Shown: positions 7,508 to 17,088, numbered from the stretch's first letter. The stretch is DNA of 64,000 nt from Vibrio syngnathi (GCF_002119525.1 NZ_CP017917.1:868001-932000); one strand, 5' to 3'. The notes: generated from the letters alone by a model not told the origin. Program-made: numbers and translations.

Positions 7508-9310
7508 ATGCAACTAGAAAGAATCGAGATTTCTGGCTTTCGGGGTATTAAGCGCATGTCTCTTGCGTTTGACGAGCTCACCACGCTGATTGGTGAAAAT
7601 ACTTGGGGTAAGTCTTCATTATTGGATGCCCTTTCCGTCGTTCTCCCATCCGACGGTGTCCCTTATCATTTCGAAATGACCGATTTTCATGTTGATTACT
7701 CGGTTTCACATCCACAGTCTCAACATCTTCAAATTGTTCTCGCATTAAAAGCCAACGACAAGAGTGAGTTAAATGCAGGGCGTTATCGCAAACTGAAGCC
7801 GGTGTGGGTTCAAGACGAGTTTGGTGTCTTTCGTATCTATTATCGAATCAGTGCCACGTTAGAGCAGTATGAAACGACCACACACTACGCATTTTTAGGT
7901 TTAGACGGTAATCCGCTTAAACTTCATCACTCCGAAAAACTCGCTCAAGAGTTAATGACCTTGCATCCGGTGATCCGTTTACGGGACGCAAGGCACTTCG
8001 ATCGTCCTTTCAACAGCAATTCACTTAACCACAATGCTCACCTACCGGGTAATGTTCACACTAACACTGTTCATGCTAGTCACGGTCACGCTAATAATGT
8101 GAATGGAAATGGTAATCCAAATAACGGTCATGGGAACGGACAGAGTCAAACAACCAATGGTAATGGCAGCAATGGAAACGGCAGTAACGGCAACGGACGC
8201 CAAGCAAGGATAGAAAAGCGCATCGACAACACCTGCCGTCGTCTTATGGCGATACCTGGGCATGTTAATAAAGGGGAAATGCGCAGTAGCCTTGAGTCGA
8301 TGCAAAGCTTAATAGAACACTACTTCTCATTTAAGAGTGTCTCACGTAAGAATCCGAGAAAACCGCGTGATGGGCTATTGTACTCAGCTGGAGCGAACGA
8401 CAAGAGCATTCATCAATTGGTCGAAGAGACCAAAAACAAACAAACGCGCTTATTATTCATGGGGTTACTTAATGCCTATTTGCAAGCAAAAGGGCCAAAT
8501 GACTTAAGACGATGCGCGCGCCCTCTTTTGATCCTTGAAGATCCAGAGGGCCGACTGCACCCAACGCACCTTGCAAGGGCTTGGAGCTTGATGCAAAAGT
8601 TACCCATGCAAAAAATCCTGACCACCAACAGTGGCGATCTACTTGCTGCTGTGCCACTTCAATCGATTCGTCGTTTGGTGCGTCAGTCGGATAAAACCAT
8701 TGCCAACCAACTCAACATGAACCACTTCAGTAAAGATGAACTTCGTCGAATTGGTTTTCATATTCGTTTCCACCGTTCCGGTGCTCTGTATGCTCGCTGT
8801 TGGTTGTTAGTAGAAGGTGAAACCGAAGTATGGTTGTTTAACGAGTTAGCCAACCAATGTGGGTATAACCTTGCTGCGGAAGGTGTGCAAATTATTGAGT
8901 TCGCTCAATCAGGACTCAAGGCACTGATCAAAGTCGCGCAAGAGTTTGGAATAGATTGGCACGTCGTTACCGATGGCGATGCTGCCGGTAAAAAATATGC
9001 GGCGACTGTGCTCTCTAAACTTGGTAATGATCAAGAACGACATCGCCTCACAGAACTGCCTGATAGAGACATCGAGCACTACTTGTATATGAATGGGTTT
9101 GAGAACTTTTTCAGAGACATGGTTAAGATTCCTTACGATCACCCTATCCCAGCAAAAAAAGTCGTTGCTAAGGTACTCAAGAAACACGCAAAACCCGACC
9201 TGGCTTTGGCGATCGTGTCTCATTGTGAGAATCAAGGACAAGACTGTATTCCATTGTTGTTGAGATGGACTTTAAAACGTGTCATCACCATGGCAAACGG
9301 GAACACCTAG
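7508..9310 (+). CDS. OLD/YbjD-like ATP-dependent endonuclease (ABC ATPase plus TOPRIM)
   Basis: The 600-residue protein begins with an SMC/ABC-type ATPase half: Walker A GENTWGKSS near residues 29-37 and a Walker B-like LLILEDPEGRLHP near residue 345. It ends with a TOPRIM-like half, LVEGETE near residue 438 and VVTDGDAAGK near residue 488. This is the OLD family layout; the length and ends resemble E. coli YbjD (DUF2813). Members act on DNA, some in phage defence, but this copy sits in ordinary chromosome. Residues about 178-235 are an unusual Asn/Gly/His-rich linker encoded by repetitive DNA. A Shine-Dalgarno (TAGGAG) precedes ATG 7508. Confidence 0.87.
   Translation: MQLERIEISGFRGIKRMSLAFDELTTLIGENTWGKSSLLDALSVVLPSDGVPYHFEMTDFHVDYSVSHPQSQHLQIVLALKANDKSELNAGRYRKLKPVWVQDEFGVFRIYYRISATLEQYETTTHYAFLGLDGNPLKLHHSEKLAQELMTLHPVIRLRDARHFDRPFNSNSLNHNAHLPGNVHTNTVHASHGHANNVNGNGNPNNGHGNGQSQTTNGNGSNGNGSNGNGRQARIEKRIDNTCRRLMAIPGHVNKGEMRSSLESMQSLIEHYFSFKSVSRKNPRKPRDGLLYSAGANDKSIHQLVEETKNKQTRLLFMGLLNAYLQAKGPNDLRRCARPLLILEDPEGRLHPTHLARAWSLMQKLPMQKILTTNSGDLLAAVPLQSIRRLVRQSDKTIANQLNMNHFSKDELRRIGFHIRFHRSGALYARCWLLVEGETEVWLFNELANQCGYNLAAEGVQIIEFAQSGLKALIKVAQEFGIDWHVVTDGDAAGKKYAATVLSKLGNDQERHRLTELPDRDIEHYLYMNGFENFFRDMVKIPYDHPIPAKKVVAKVLKKHAKPDLALAIVSHCENQGQDCIPLLLRWTLKRVITMANGNT
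8096..8203 (+). repeat. Repetitive DNA encoding an Asn-Gly-rich linker
   Basis: A GGTAATGG / GGCAACGG-like degenerate tandem repeat inside the OLD-type gene encodes alternating Asn-Gly-Ser residues. It is in frame and joins the ATPase lobes. Confidence 0.75.
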
Positions 9311-9382
9311 CTTGTTACTTATCTGATAGGTGCTATTAGTTCTTCTGCTGATAATTTCTTTAATTAACACAGTAATCAAAAC

Positions 9383-9412
9383 CAAAAAAGGCACACCAAG
9401 TGGTGTGCCTGT
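9383..9412 (-). terminator. Rho-independent terminator
   Basis: Perfect arms AGGCACACC / GGTGTGCCT (9389-9397 and 9402-9410) with loop AAGT. Six T follow on the minus strand, so it terminates the DUF1097 gene. It also lies after the plus-strand OLD-type gene. Confidence 0.85.
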
Positions 9413-9507
9413 ATAAATCGATATACAAATTAATTGGGGGTTATCTTGCAAGAGTTCACAGTGACTAAACTAGGGTCAGGTTAACGAATTAAGGCTAGGT
9501 TAACGAA

Positions 9508-10002
9508 TTAAGCCTTCGCTTGTTTAGTGTGTTGGTCTACCACTTCCGAAGATTGAGTCGATTTCTCGTGAAGCCATAGCCCTGTTGCTTTCATCAAGTA
9601 TCCAAAGACACCACCAAGCAGTAAAGATGGCACGACAAGTTGCCAATCACCGCCTGCAGCAAACGTCGCACAGCAACCAATAAAGGTGCCAGGGATATAA
9701 CCTAACCACGCTTGTTTGGCTTGAATACACATAAAGAAAGCCACAATAGCAGTAATCATATAGCCTAAAATCTCTAACCCTGCGAAGGTTGAGCTTTCGA
9801 TAATCACCATTGCCCAGAATACGCCTGTCATGTTGGTCAATAAGCTGCCTGCTAGTCCTTTAACACCGCCTGTTGGCGAAGCAAAATAACTGGTGCAACC
9901 TAGGAAACCTGCCCATGACAATAAGCCGAAAGAGATAGCAATCCATCCCCAAAGACCAGACAAAATACCTGTTGTTAATGAAATCGCGACTAATGTACTC
10001 AT
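9508..10002 (-). CDS. DUF1097 family inner-membrane protein
   Basis: This 164-residue, highly hydrophobic protein has about five predicted membrane segments, starting at LVAISLTTGILSGLWGWIA and ending with a short charged tail. The Gly-rich pattern (CTSYFASPTGG, TFAAGGDW) resembles the DUF1097 family (E. coli YcdZ type), whose function is unknown. It is a single gene. An imperfect duplication of about 20 bp (AGGTTAACGAATTAAG) overlaps its stop codon region at 9476-9512. Confidence 0.8.
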   Translation of the reverse strand: MSTLVAISLTTGILSGLWGWIAISFGLLSWAGFLGCTSYFASPTGGVKGLAGSLLTNMTGVFWAMVIIESSTFAGLEILGYMITAIVAFFMCIQAKQAWLGYIPGTFIGCCATFAAGGDWQLVVPSLLLGGVFGYLMKATGLWLHEKSTQSSEVVDQHTKQAKA

Positions 10003-10206
10003 ACTATTTCTAAAGCCTAATTACGAAATTCATCGCAACCGGATTTAGCCTCACTTAAAATCAAGTAAGCATATTATGGGAAGAACGCCTTCTTTTGGCC
10101 GATCATGATCACATTAATAATGTATGCGGATGTGCATTTATCACCAGTTGGAGACCGGTATCGCTTATTCAACACAATTGGTTATCAGCGATTTATCTAA
10201 TATCTG

Positions 10207-11112
10207 CTAAAGAACCGACGGCTTGCCTTTCATCATGCGCTTACCTTCTCGCTTAATACACTCAGCAAGTGGGTTTTCTGCCATGTCGGCACGCCAAATA
10301 AACGAAAGCGTACGTTCCATTTCAAGCTCAGGAACATTCAGGGTCACGAGCTGGCCAGATTCAACAAACTGCTCAACATCTAAATAAGGCAAACACGTCA
10401 AATAGGGGCCGTTTGCAACCAAACTTCTTAAAACAGGAACGTGTTCATACTCTCGCCAAACATCAAGATCGCCAATTAAATGATGAATAGAGCTATCAAA
10501 AACTTTGCGAGTACCCGAACCATGTTCACGTAATACCCACTTTGCTTGTTCTAATTGCGCCAAGCTTACTCGTTCACGCTTCGCAAACGGGTGATGAGCC
10601 GATGCAACCACCGTTAAATGGTCCGTACACCACACTTCTTGGTGAACACGGTTGTCGTCACAGCGCCCTTCGATAACACCAAGGTCATATTGATAATCTA
10701 ATACGCCATCAATAACGGCATCGGTACTTTGCACGCCGAGCGAGATTCGCATCTCAGGAAAGTCGTTATCAATAATACTGATGAGGTCTGGAACCAAGTG
10801 TTCCGCCGGGGTTTGGCTCGCACCGAGTTTGAGCTCTCCACTCAATAAATGTTGCTCGTAAAATCCCATCTCAATTTGCTGCGCATCTTGCAGTAAACGC
10901 TTCGCTTTTGGCCTAAGCCACATGCCCCAATGAGTGAGCGCCATTTGCTTGCCCTGCCTTTCAAACAAAGGCCTGCCGAGCATTTTTTCCAACTGTGCAA
11001 GAGACATACTGGTCGCCGACTGAGTCAATGCAAGCCTATCAGCCGCCTGACTTACGCTTCCCGAATCTGCTACCGCGTCAAAGACGGCGAGTTGCTTTAA
11101 TGAATAACGCAA
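10207..11112 (-). CDS. LysR-type transcriptional regulator
   Basis: The 301-residue protein has an N-terminal winged HTH (residues about 1-60, SVSQAADRLALTQSATSMSL) and a C-terminal substrate-binding co-inducer domain (about 90-295). The close spacing of SATS in the recognition helix resembles the YeiE/CbbR branch of the family. It is divergent from the FNT-CBS gene at 11386 with a 273-bp shared promoter region, so it is the natural candidate to control that channel. The effector is unknown. ATG 11112 starts directly with the HTH, as is normal. Confidence 0.9.
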   Translation of the reverse strand: MRYSLKQLAVFDAVADSGSVSQAADRLALTQSATSMSLAQLEKMLGRPLFERQGKQMALTHWGMWLRPKAKRLLQDAQQIEMGFYEQHLLSGELKLGASQTPAEHLVPDLISIIDNDFPEMRISLGVQSTDAVIDGVLDYQYDLGVIEGRCDDNRVHQEVWCTDHLTVVASAHHPFAKRERVSLAQLEQAKWVLREHGSGTRKVFDSSIHHLIGDLDVWREYEHVPVLRSLVANGPYLTCLPYLDVEQFVESGQLVTLNVPELEMERTLSFIWRADMAENPLAECIKREGKRMMKGKPSVL

Positions 11113-11385
11113 AATCTATCCTTAATTCTTTTAATAACTTGTGTCCTGTTGCTCGTTTTTTGTTAAGCCGATGAGCAATCAATTTCATTCTACGCCTAAC
11201 CCAAGCTATATCAATAAATTTGATGTGGTTTCTAAAAATTATCAATTTTACCTCTACCCCTCAACACCCTAATCTGGAATGGCAGGACACAACGAGCCCT
11301 GCAAAACATTACTGATTAACCATTACGGATTAACCAAGTTACTAAGACTAGGAATTACACATGACGGATTGTTCAAGGGGGGGAT

Positions 11386-12837
11386 ATGGCAACCAGCACT
11401 TCTGAAAATCAGCAACTGTTCTCACCAACAGAAATGATGGCGGAAGCCGAGAAGTTTGCATTAAGCAAAGCAAACAAAACCAGCAGCATGACATTGAGTT
11501 TGGCAATCATGGCTGGCGCATTCATCGGGCTTGCTTTTTTATTCTACATCACGGTGACCACAGGTAGCGCTGATGCAGGATGGGGATTAAGTCGTTTAGC
11601 CGGTGGTCTTGCATTCAGCATGGGGTTAATCCTGATTGTGATTTGCGGTGGCGAGCTATTTACCAGCTCGGTGTTATCAAGCATCTCATGGGCTAACAAG
11701 CAAATCACCTTCACCAAGATGCTGTCTATCTGGGGCAAGGTTTATGTAGGCAACTTTATCGGTGCCATGTTCCTACTGGCTTTGGTAAGCGCAGCAGGCT
11801 TGTATCAACTGGATGGCGGGCAATGGGGCTTGAACGCTCTTAACATTGCTCAACACAAGCTACATCACAGCCCTGTTCAAGCGTTTGCTTTGGGTGTGCT
11901 TTGTAACTTGCTGGTGTGTTTAGCGATTTGGTTAACGTTCAGCTCTGCTAACGCCATGACCAAAGCAATGATGACCGTGTTACCCGTTGCGATGTTCGTT
12001 AGCTCAGGCTTTGAACACTGTGTGGCGAATATGTTCATGGTTCCACTAGGCATCACGATTCAAGCATTCGCACCTGAGAGTTTTTGGATGCAAATTGGCG
12101 CAACATCAGCCCAATACGCAGACCTGAACATCATGAAATTTGTCACCGCAAACTTAATACCAGTGACAATCGGCAACATTGTAGGTGGTTCAGTATTGGT
12201 TGGCTTAGCCAATTGGAGTATCTACCGTCGCCCGCAGCTTAAAGCAGCAAAAATTACAGCAATAACTCAAACAACAGAAATTACGTCAGTTAAGGAAATC
12301 ACTATGAACACTACTACAACTATCAAGCAAATCATGAACACTCAACCAATTACACTGAGCGTAGAAATGCCTACTTCAGTCGCAATTGATTCACTTTTAG
12401 ACGCTCAACTTGTTAGCGCTCCTGTTTGCGATGTTGAAGGCCGCTTAGTAGGTATCTTCTCTGTTCACGACGTAATGGTTGACCTTTGGTGCCAAGACTA
12501 CATTCCGACTAAAGGTCAGAAAGTGGTAGACCTAATGAGCCGTGACGTCGTCGCTATCTCTGCTAACGATAAGCTAGTTGATGTTGCTGAATTCCTATGT
12601 ATCGACAAAGAGCAACTGTACCCTACGACAAGCATGGGCTACGCAACTCGCCTGACTTCTCTTTCTTTAGAAGAACGTGCAAAAGCGATGAAAGTAAGCC
12701 AACCACATATGCTTCCAGTGCTAGAAAATGGCGTAATGGTCGGCGTGTTGACTCGCACTGAAGTGATGCAAGCACTACGTCCTATCTACGGTGACCGCTT
12801 AAACGTGGTTCCAAAAGCTGAACTAGAAACGGCTTAA
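11386..12837 (+). CDS. Formate/nitrite (FNT) channel fused to a CBS-domain pair
   Basis: The 483-residue protein begins as an FNT-family channel (residues about 15-285). It carries the typical GGELFTSSV, CNLLVCLA and GFEHCVANM segments around six membrane helices. After a linker (about 286-306) it continues as two CBS domains (about 310-475). FNT channels move formate, nitrite or hydrosulfide; CBS pairs usually sense adenosyl ligands and could gate transport. A strong Shine-Dalgarno (GGGGGG) precedes ATG 11386. There is also an internal Shine-Dalgarno and ATG at 12304 exactly at the domain boundary. Substrate not resolved. Confidence 0.88.
   Translation: MATSTSENQQLFSPTEMMAEAEKFALSKANKTSSMTLSLAIMAGAFIGLAFLFYITVTTGSADAGWGLSRLAGGLAFSMGLILIVICGGELFTSSVLSSISWANKQITFTKMLSIWGKVYVGNFIGAMFLLALVSAAGLYQLDGGQWGLNALNIAQHKLHHSPVQAFALGVLCNLLVCLAIWLTFSSANAMTKAMMTVLPVAMFVSSGFEHCVANMFMVPLGITIQAFAPESFWMQIGATSAQYADLNIMKFVTANLIPVTIGNIVGGSVLVGLANWSIYRRPQLKAAKITAITQTTEITSVKEITMNTTTTIKQIMNTQPITLSVEMPTSVAIDSLLDAQLVSAPVCDVEGRLVGIFSVHDVMVDLWCQDYIPTKGQKVVDLMSRDVVAISANDKLVDVAEFLCIDKEQLYPTTSMGYATRLTSLSLEERAKAMKVSQPHMLPVLENGVMVGVLTRTEVMQALRPIYGDRLNVVPKAELETA
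12291..12306 (+). promoter_or_regulatory. Internal ribosome-binding site and start at the FNT/CBS boundary
   Basis: TAAGGAAATC is followed by ACTATG, giving AAGGA about 7 nt before an in-frame ATG (12304, codon 307). It could yield a free CBS-domain protein of 177 residues. Confidence 0.5.
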
Positions 12838-13153
12838 CTAATCGTAAGTTGAACTATTAGGGATTAGTAGTTCAATTAGATAACTCAGTCATGGCAACGT
12901 TGACTGGCAGAAGTAAATGGTGGCTTAAGACGCTGTAAAAGGTTTGACACAAAACTGACCTAAACGCGTGGCCATTTACCTCAATAAAAAAGGCGCAAAG
13001 TGAACACTTTGCGCCTTTCTCTATTTCTAGCGGTTTTGCTACTTTCCCTATTGCCAACTAGCTAACTGCTGACCTTGTTAGTATCGACCAAACTTTTGAT
13101 GTTTCTAAAAAATGTTGATACCTGTCAGAGAGGTAGAAAACTAGAAAGCTAGA
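12838..13153. other. Intergenic region with bidirectional terminator
   Basis: No convincing gene is present. The only clear element is the hairpin at 12989-13018. The short open frames here lack ribosome-binding sites. Confidence 0.6.
12985..13020. terminator. Bidirectional rho-independent terminator
   Basis: A 14-bp perfect stem (12989-13002 / 13005-13018) with a 2-nt loop is flanked by A and T tracts. It lies between the convergent FNT-CBS and yceI genes. Confidence 0.85.
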
Positions 13154-13723
13154 TTATTTCTTTACACCTTCAACGTGTAGATCCATGTCTACGTAGCTTG
13201 AAGCACCCATTACTGGAATGTTGAAGTCAGCAAGCTCTAGACGAGTTGTACCTACGAAACCAGCACGCTCACCGCCCCATGGGTCTTGACCAGCACCGAT
13301 GAATTCAGCTTCGATAACGATAGGCTTAGTGACGCCGTGAAGTTTAAGGTCGCCCATAACTTCAAGTTTACCTTCGCCTTTATCAACCACTTTTGTGCTG
13401 TTGAAAGTCGCATCAGAGAACTTACCTGCATCGATGAAGTCTCCGCTACGGATGTGCTTGTCACGCTCTGCGTGGTTCGAATCAAGGCTTGTAGTATCAA
13501 CCGTTACGTTGATTTTAGACGCTTCAACATTGCTTTCATCAAATGAGAAATCACCAGAGAACGTGTTAAAACGTCCTTGGATAAAGCTGTAACCTAGGTG
13601 GCTAACTTTGAAGTTAACTGAAGCATGCGCACCTTTTGTATCAATCACGTAATCAGCGGCGTTCGCAGCGAAAGGCATTGCCATAGCAAATGCTAATCCT
13701 GTAGCGATAATTGACTTTTTCAT
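13154..13723 (-). CDS. yceI: YceI family periplasmic lipocalin-like protein
   Basis: The 189-residue product starts at ATG 13723 (Shine-Dalgarno AGGAG). It has a signal peptide (MKKSIIATGLAFAMAMPFA) cleaved after ANA. The mature part is a YceI domain: DTKGAHASVNFKVSHLGYS near its start and FVGTTRLELADFNIP near its end. YceI proteins are periplasmic beta-barrels that bind isoprenoid lipids. The start overlaps the stop of the cytochrome b561 gene as ATGA, so the two are translationally coupled. A YceI and cytochrome b561 pair is a common arrangement and suggests a joint redox or quinone-related role. Confidence 0.93.
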   Translation of the reverse strand: MKKSIIATGLAFAMAMPFAANAADYVIDTKGAHASVNFKVSHLGYSFIQGRFNTFSGDFSFDESNVEASKINVTVDTTSLDSNHAERDKHIRSGDFIDAGKFSDATFNSTKVVDKGEGKLEVMGDLKLHGVTKPIVIEAEFIGAGQDPWGGERAGFVGTTRLELADFNIPVMGASSYVDMDLHVEGVKK

Positions 13724-14259
13724 TTTGAAGCTCCTATCATTTTTCGTAGCGTATCGTCTTTGTCGATAACGTGGTGTTTTATCGCCGCTAAGGCGTGCAC
13801 TGATGCCATAATGATCAGTACCCATGCAGCATAGTAGTGAACCGTTCCTGCGAGATCAGATTGGTTTGCAAATAGTTCACCCATACTTGGTACAGTGAAC
13901 CAATTGAATACCTCGATCCCACGGCCATCTGATGTCGAAATCAAATAACCTGAAATAAATAAAACCGCTAAGTTAATGTACATAAATCCATGAGCGATCT
14001 TCGCCGCTACAACTTCATAGCTTTTACCTTCCACATTAGGTGACGCGGTAACTAGCTTCCAAAGCAAGCGGATAATGGTAACGGCAGCCAAAAGAATGCC
14101 TACCGAACGGTGGTAGTCTGGTGCTGTTTTGTACCACTCACTATAGTAAGAAAGATCAACCATCCATAGGCCTACACCAAATAAGCCAAATACTGCGAGT
14201 GCTGAGATCCAATGCATTGCTCTTGCTAAAGGATTATAATTTTTGACGCTGCTGTTCAT
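13720..14259 (-). CDS. Cytochrome b561 family di-heme membrane protein
   Basis: The 179-residue protein has four membrane helices. Conserved histidines fit heme ligation: RAMHWISAL near residue 16, DYHRSVGIL near 50, AHGFMYINL near 90, and HYYAAW and HALAAIKHH at the C-terminal side. This pattern matches the prokaryotic cytochrome b561 family, which transfers electrons across or at the inner membrane. It is the first gene of a two-gene operon with yceI, overlapping it by ATGA. The electron donor and acceptor are not evident. Confidence 0.9.
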   Translation of the reverse strand: MNSSVKNYNPLARAMHWISALAVFGLFGVGLWMVDLSYYSEWYKTAPDYHRSVGILLAAVTIIRLLWKLVTASPNVEGKSYEVVAAKIAHGFMYINLAVLFISGYLISTSDGRGIEVFNWFTVPSMGELFANQSDLAGTVHYYAAWVLIIMASVHALAAIKHHVIDKDDTLRKMIGASK

Positions 14260-14443
14260 ACATCTCTTCCGAATGTTAACGTGTCGTGTAGTTTTGAAAA
14301 GCGTACCCTACACCAAGTTTGCGTAACATATTATTTACCAAGTTTTACATTAGTCACATCATTTCAAATTAAACGAGTTATTCGAAAATTTTGAACAAGT
14401 TGCTTGATGGGCAAATTTCTTTGTTGAACAATCGCTTGCTGAG

Positions 14444-14689
14444 TTAAATTTCAACGATTTGTTCAATTTCATAGAGCTCGTCTGAGATGTCTAACATTTT
14501 TCGTTCCATAACTTTTTGAGCGTCTTCTATCCCCTTGTTGTAATAGACTGCACCAAACTTTTTACTGATGAAGTCGACTAAGAATTCAGTGTCAAACTGA
14601 CCAAGATCTACATCGAGTTCATCTTGCAGGTACTTTTGTAATGTCTGAGTGAGCTCAGACTTTTGTTTCGAATCTAATTGAATGGTCAT
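14444..14689 (-). CDS. DUF2164 family small protein
   Basis: The 81-residue, acidic, soluble protein starts MTIQLDSKQKSEL at ATG 14689. The frame also opens with TTG at 14701, but that choice has no better ribosome-binding site. The pattern LQKYLQDELDVDLGQFDTEF followed by FISKKFGAVYYNKG and a Glu-rich C-terminal helix matches the DUF2164 family, whose function is unknown. It is monocistronic, between cytochrome b561 and an unknown plus-strand gene. Confidence 0.8.
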   Translation of the reverse strand: MTIQLDSKQKSELTQTLQKYLQDELDVDLGQFDTEFLVDFISKKFGAVYYNKGIEDAQKVMERKMLDISDELYEIEQIVEI

Positions 14690-14974
14690 GAATGTGTCCA
14701 AATAAAGAGTAAGTAGAACAATTGTGATTAGCTGACTAAGATTAGGTTAACTAGCGATAACTTTACTAACTAACCATAAGCCTGCTAACTCACTATTATT
14801 TCTCATAATTTAGATTACAGACCCGTAGAGCGCCAGTGCTATCCATAAAAACGCTCTGCAATGGCTAATTTTGATAGAGGGATCATGAACTGGCACTTTG
14901 GCAATAGGTAATGGCGTCGAAATTACCGTACTATTGCCCATCAATAAGATAGCAACCGCGTATAAGAGGCTTCA

Positions 14975-15610
14975 TTGTTATTAGATCTGGTGATTCAAAG
15001 CGTCAATCAGTTTCAAGACGATTGCTTGAAACTTTGTGAACGTCATTACCCTACCGTACACAATCAAGGGATCAGTGAACATCACATAGGCAAAGCGTTT
15101 GCCAGACGAATGGAGCACACTTTCGTTAGCTTCAATCATGCAAGTAACGTAAGCCCACTAGAAATGCTCTCTTCTGGTGAAACACCACGACACTTTCGAA
15201 TCTCTTCTGAAATTGGTACCGTTTGGATGATTAGCCACCATATGGTGAGCGCAGGAAAAACTTGTCGTAGAAAGTTGATGTTGGACATCCATAACTGGCA
15301 GCAAGAGTACGGATTCGCCATTCAACCCAATGACCTATTGATCATTGTCTCCGACCATTGGATAAGCCGAAGTAAAAACAGTGGTGAACTTTTGCATTGG
15401 TGGATGGGGAAACTCCCAGACCAGATTAGCGACTACAGCTTACAAGGTATCACGCTAAGAGAGAGTAATACTCAATTCGCTGATGATTTAAATCGTGACT
15501 TCAAAATCAGTCCGTGTTTTATCAAATTCGCTCACCCGCTAAAACGCTCTGGAAATCAACAGCTAGTTCGCAAATACTTACAACTTTATGCGGTAATACA
15601 ATGGCAATAA
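14975..15610 (+). CDS. Hypothetical protein (211 aa), Vibrio-type, function unknown
   Basis: The frame opens with TTG at 14975, supported by AAGAGG about 6 nt upstream; no better ATG exists near the start. The protein is soluble with no signal peptide or membrane helix. Features are a His-rich N-terminal half (CERHYPTVHNQGISEHH) and a Trp-rich centre (HWISRSKNSGELLHWWMG). I do not recognise the family and no function is inferred. It is monocistronic, with about 500 bp of AT-rich DNA downstream. Confidence 0.65.
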   Translation: MLLDLVIQSVNQFQDDCLKLCERHYPTVHNQGISEHHIGKAFARRMEHTFVSFNHASNVSPLEMLSSGETPRHFRISSEIGTVWMISHHMVSAGKTCRRKLMLDIHNWQQEYGFAIQPNDLLIIVSDHWISRSKNSGELLHWWMGKLPDQISDYSLQGITLRESNTQFADDLNRDFKISPCFIKFAHPLKRSGNQQLVRKYLQLYAVIQWQ

Positions 15611-16128
15611 AATACAAATAAACTTTTCCATAAAATATAAACCAAATATCCATATCTAAAGTTTATTGTTTTATAAAATACAACCTATGTTTTATATCAT
15701 TTATTATTCGCGCTATTAACTTATATAATTAATAACTTAACCTCCCACTATTATTAATTTTGAGACATTGTTTCCATTTCGGTACAACACCATTGCCTAC
15801 TTATATTATTACTTTGACATTCATCTACAACCTAGGCCTTTATCGCTATTTTTCTCTTGTTCATACCCGTTAAACCTTTTCATTGACTCGTTGGATATAA
15901 AACAGGTTACTCAGCCATTAAATTCACTGAGCTTATGAAAACTAGTCGATAATAACCAATCCTAATGGGTAATGGCATTTATCATGCTGATTTTTAAGAA
16001 AGTTTATTTAATTAAATATTGGGTCTAAAGATGAATTTTTATTATTTGACAATTTGTCAGCACCTGTCAATATTGTGACAGCCGCGACGTATTTTCTCGT
16101 CACTGAATAAACACCTTTTATAGCGATT
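15611..16128. other. AT-rich intergenic region with paired palindromes before the EAL gene
   Basis: No gene was found in this 518-bp AT-rich stretch. Near its right end are two adjacent inverted repeats built from TGTCA half-sites: TGACAATTTGTCA (16047-16059) and CTGTCA-N6-TGACAG (16064-16081). They end about 48 bp before the EAL start and look like regulator operators. Confidence 0.55.
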
Positions 16129-16920
16129 ATGATTTTATCAGACAGAAGTGAATTTATTAGTTGTATATCTGTGGATGCTGATATGCAGTTTATTGCGAAA
16201 TACCAAGACTTAACACTTACAAGTGTCTACCAACCTATATTTGACTCTACGATGGTTCAGATAGGTGTAGAGGCTTTGGTTCGAATTTCAAACACTAACG
16301 GGGATACTGTTCGCCCTGATCACTTCTTCCACTCCGACGAAACCTCATACACCGATAAAATCAACGTAGAAAGGTTGAGTCGCGCTATCCATGTCCGCAA
16401 CTTTGCACAATCAACAGTCCGTCACTTAAATCTGTTTTTAAACGTTCTTCCAAACGTTGGTGAGTTGTTTGCTTCAGAAAAAGTAAAAGACACTCTGTTA
16501 GCTAAACGTCTTCAAGAGCTTAACTTATCGTGCGAACAAATCGTCATGGAGTTGGTCGAGCTTAATGTAGAGAGTGAAGAACGTTTAAAAAACGCGGCCC
16601 ACTCACTTGCGGATAATGGTTTTCAAATCGCTGTTGATGACTTTGGAGCACAAGCGTCAACAGAGCAACGTGTTCGCTATATCACCCCTCATATCATCAA
16701 AATCGATCGCTCTGTGATGTTGGATTTTGAAAACGGTGACACAGGGAAAATGGAATTGGTGCTTAGCCTTGCTAATCAAATTGGTGCTAAGACCGTAATC
16801 GAAGGTATCGAAACCGAACAACAGCTCGCAGCAATGCAAAACTTAGGCTTCGATATGTATCAAGGCTATCACTTAGCGATGCCAAAGCCAATTGCACTGG
16901 ATATCCGCCGAGTAATCTAG
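16129..16920 (+). CDS. EAL-domain c-di-GMP phosphodiesterase
   Basis: The 263-residue protein is essentially a stand-alone EAL domain. The motif EALVR lies at 48-52. The other catalytic positions are visible: Asn in LNVLPN, Glu in VMELVE, DDFG, IKIDRS, EGIET and the final YQGYHLAMP. All metal-binding residues seem present, so it is probably an active c-di-GMP hydrolase. It has no membrane or sensor domain. ATG 16129 lacks a strong Shine-Dalgarno, and an internal Met at residue 19 is possible. The paired palindromes upstream suggest dedicated transcriptional control. Confidence 0.88.
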   Translation: MILSDRSEFISCISVDADMQFIAKYQDLTLTSVYQPIFDSTMVQIGVEALVRISNTNGDTVRPDHFFHSDETSYTDKINVERLSRAIHVRNFAQSTVRHLNLFLNVLPNVGELFASEKVKDTLLAKRLQELNLSCEQIVMELVELNVESEERLKNAAHSLADNGFQIAVDDFGAQASTEQRVRYITPHIIKIDRSVMLDFENGDTGKMELVLSLANQIGAKTVIEGIETEQQLAAMQNLGFDMYQGYHLAMPKPIALDIRRVI

Positions 16921-17030
16921 AACCCCACCCTATTATCCCTGAGTTCGATTTGCCATTGATTGGCGGCTTTTTAAATACTTATCTATTCGTATCCGCTGCC
17001 ACTCCTATGTGTTAGCAAATCACGTCCATA

Positions 17031-17062
17031 AAAAAGCCCAGTCAAAATTGACTGGGCTGGCT
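17031..17062 (-). terminator. Rho-independent terminator of the RND operon
   Basis: An 11-bp perfect stem AGCCCAGTCAA / TTGACTGGGCT (17035-17045 / 17048-17058) is followed by T6 on the minus strand. Confidence 0.85.
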
Positions 17063-17088
17063 TAAAAGAATCTGTTTTATATCAATCC

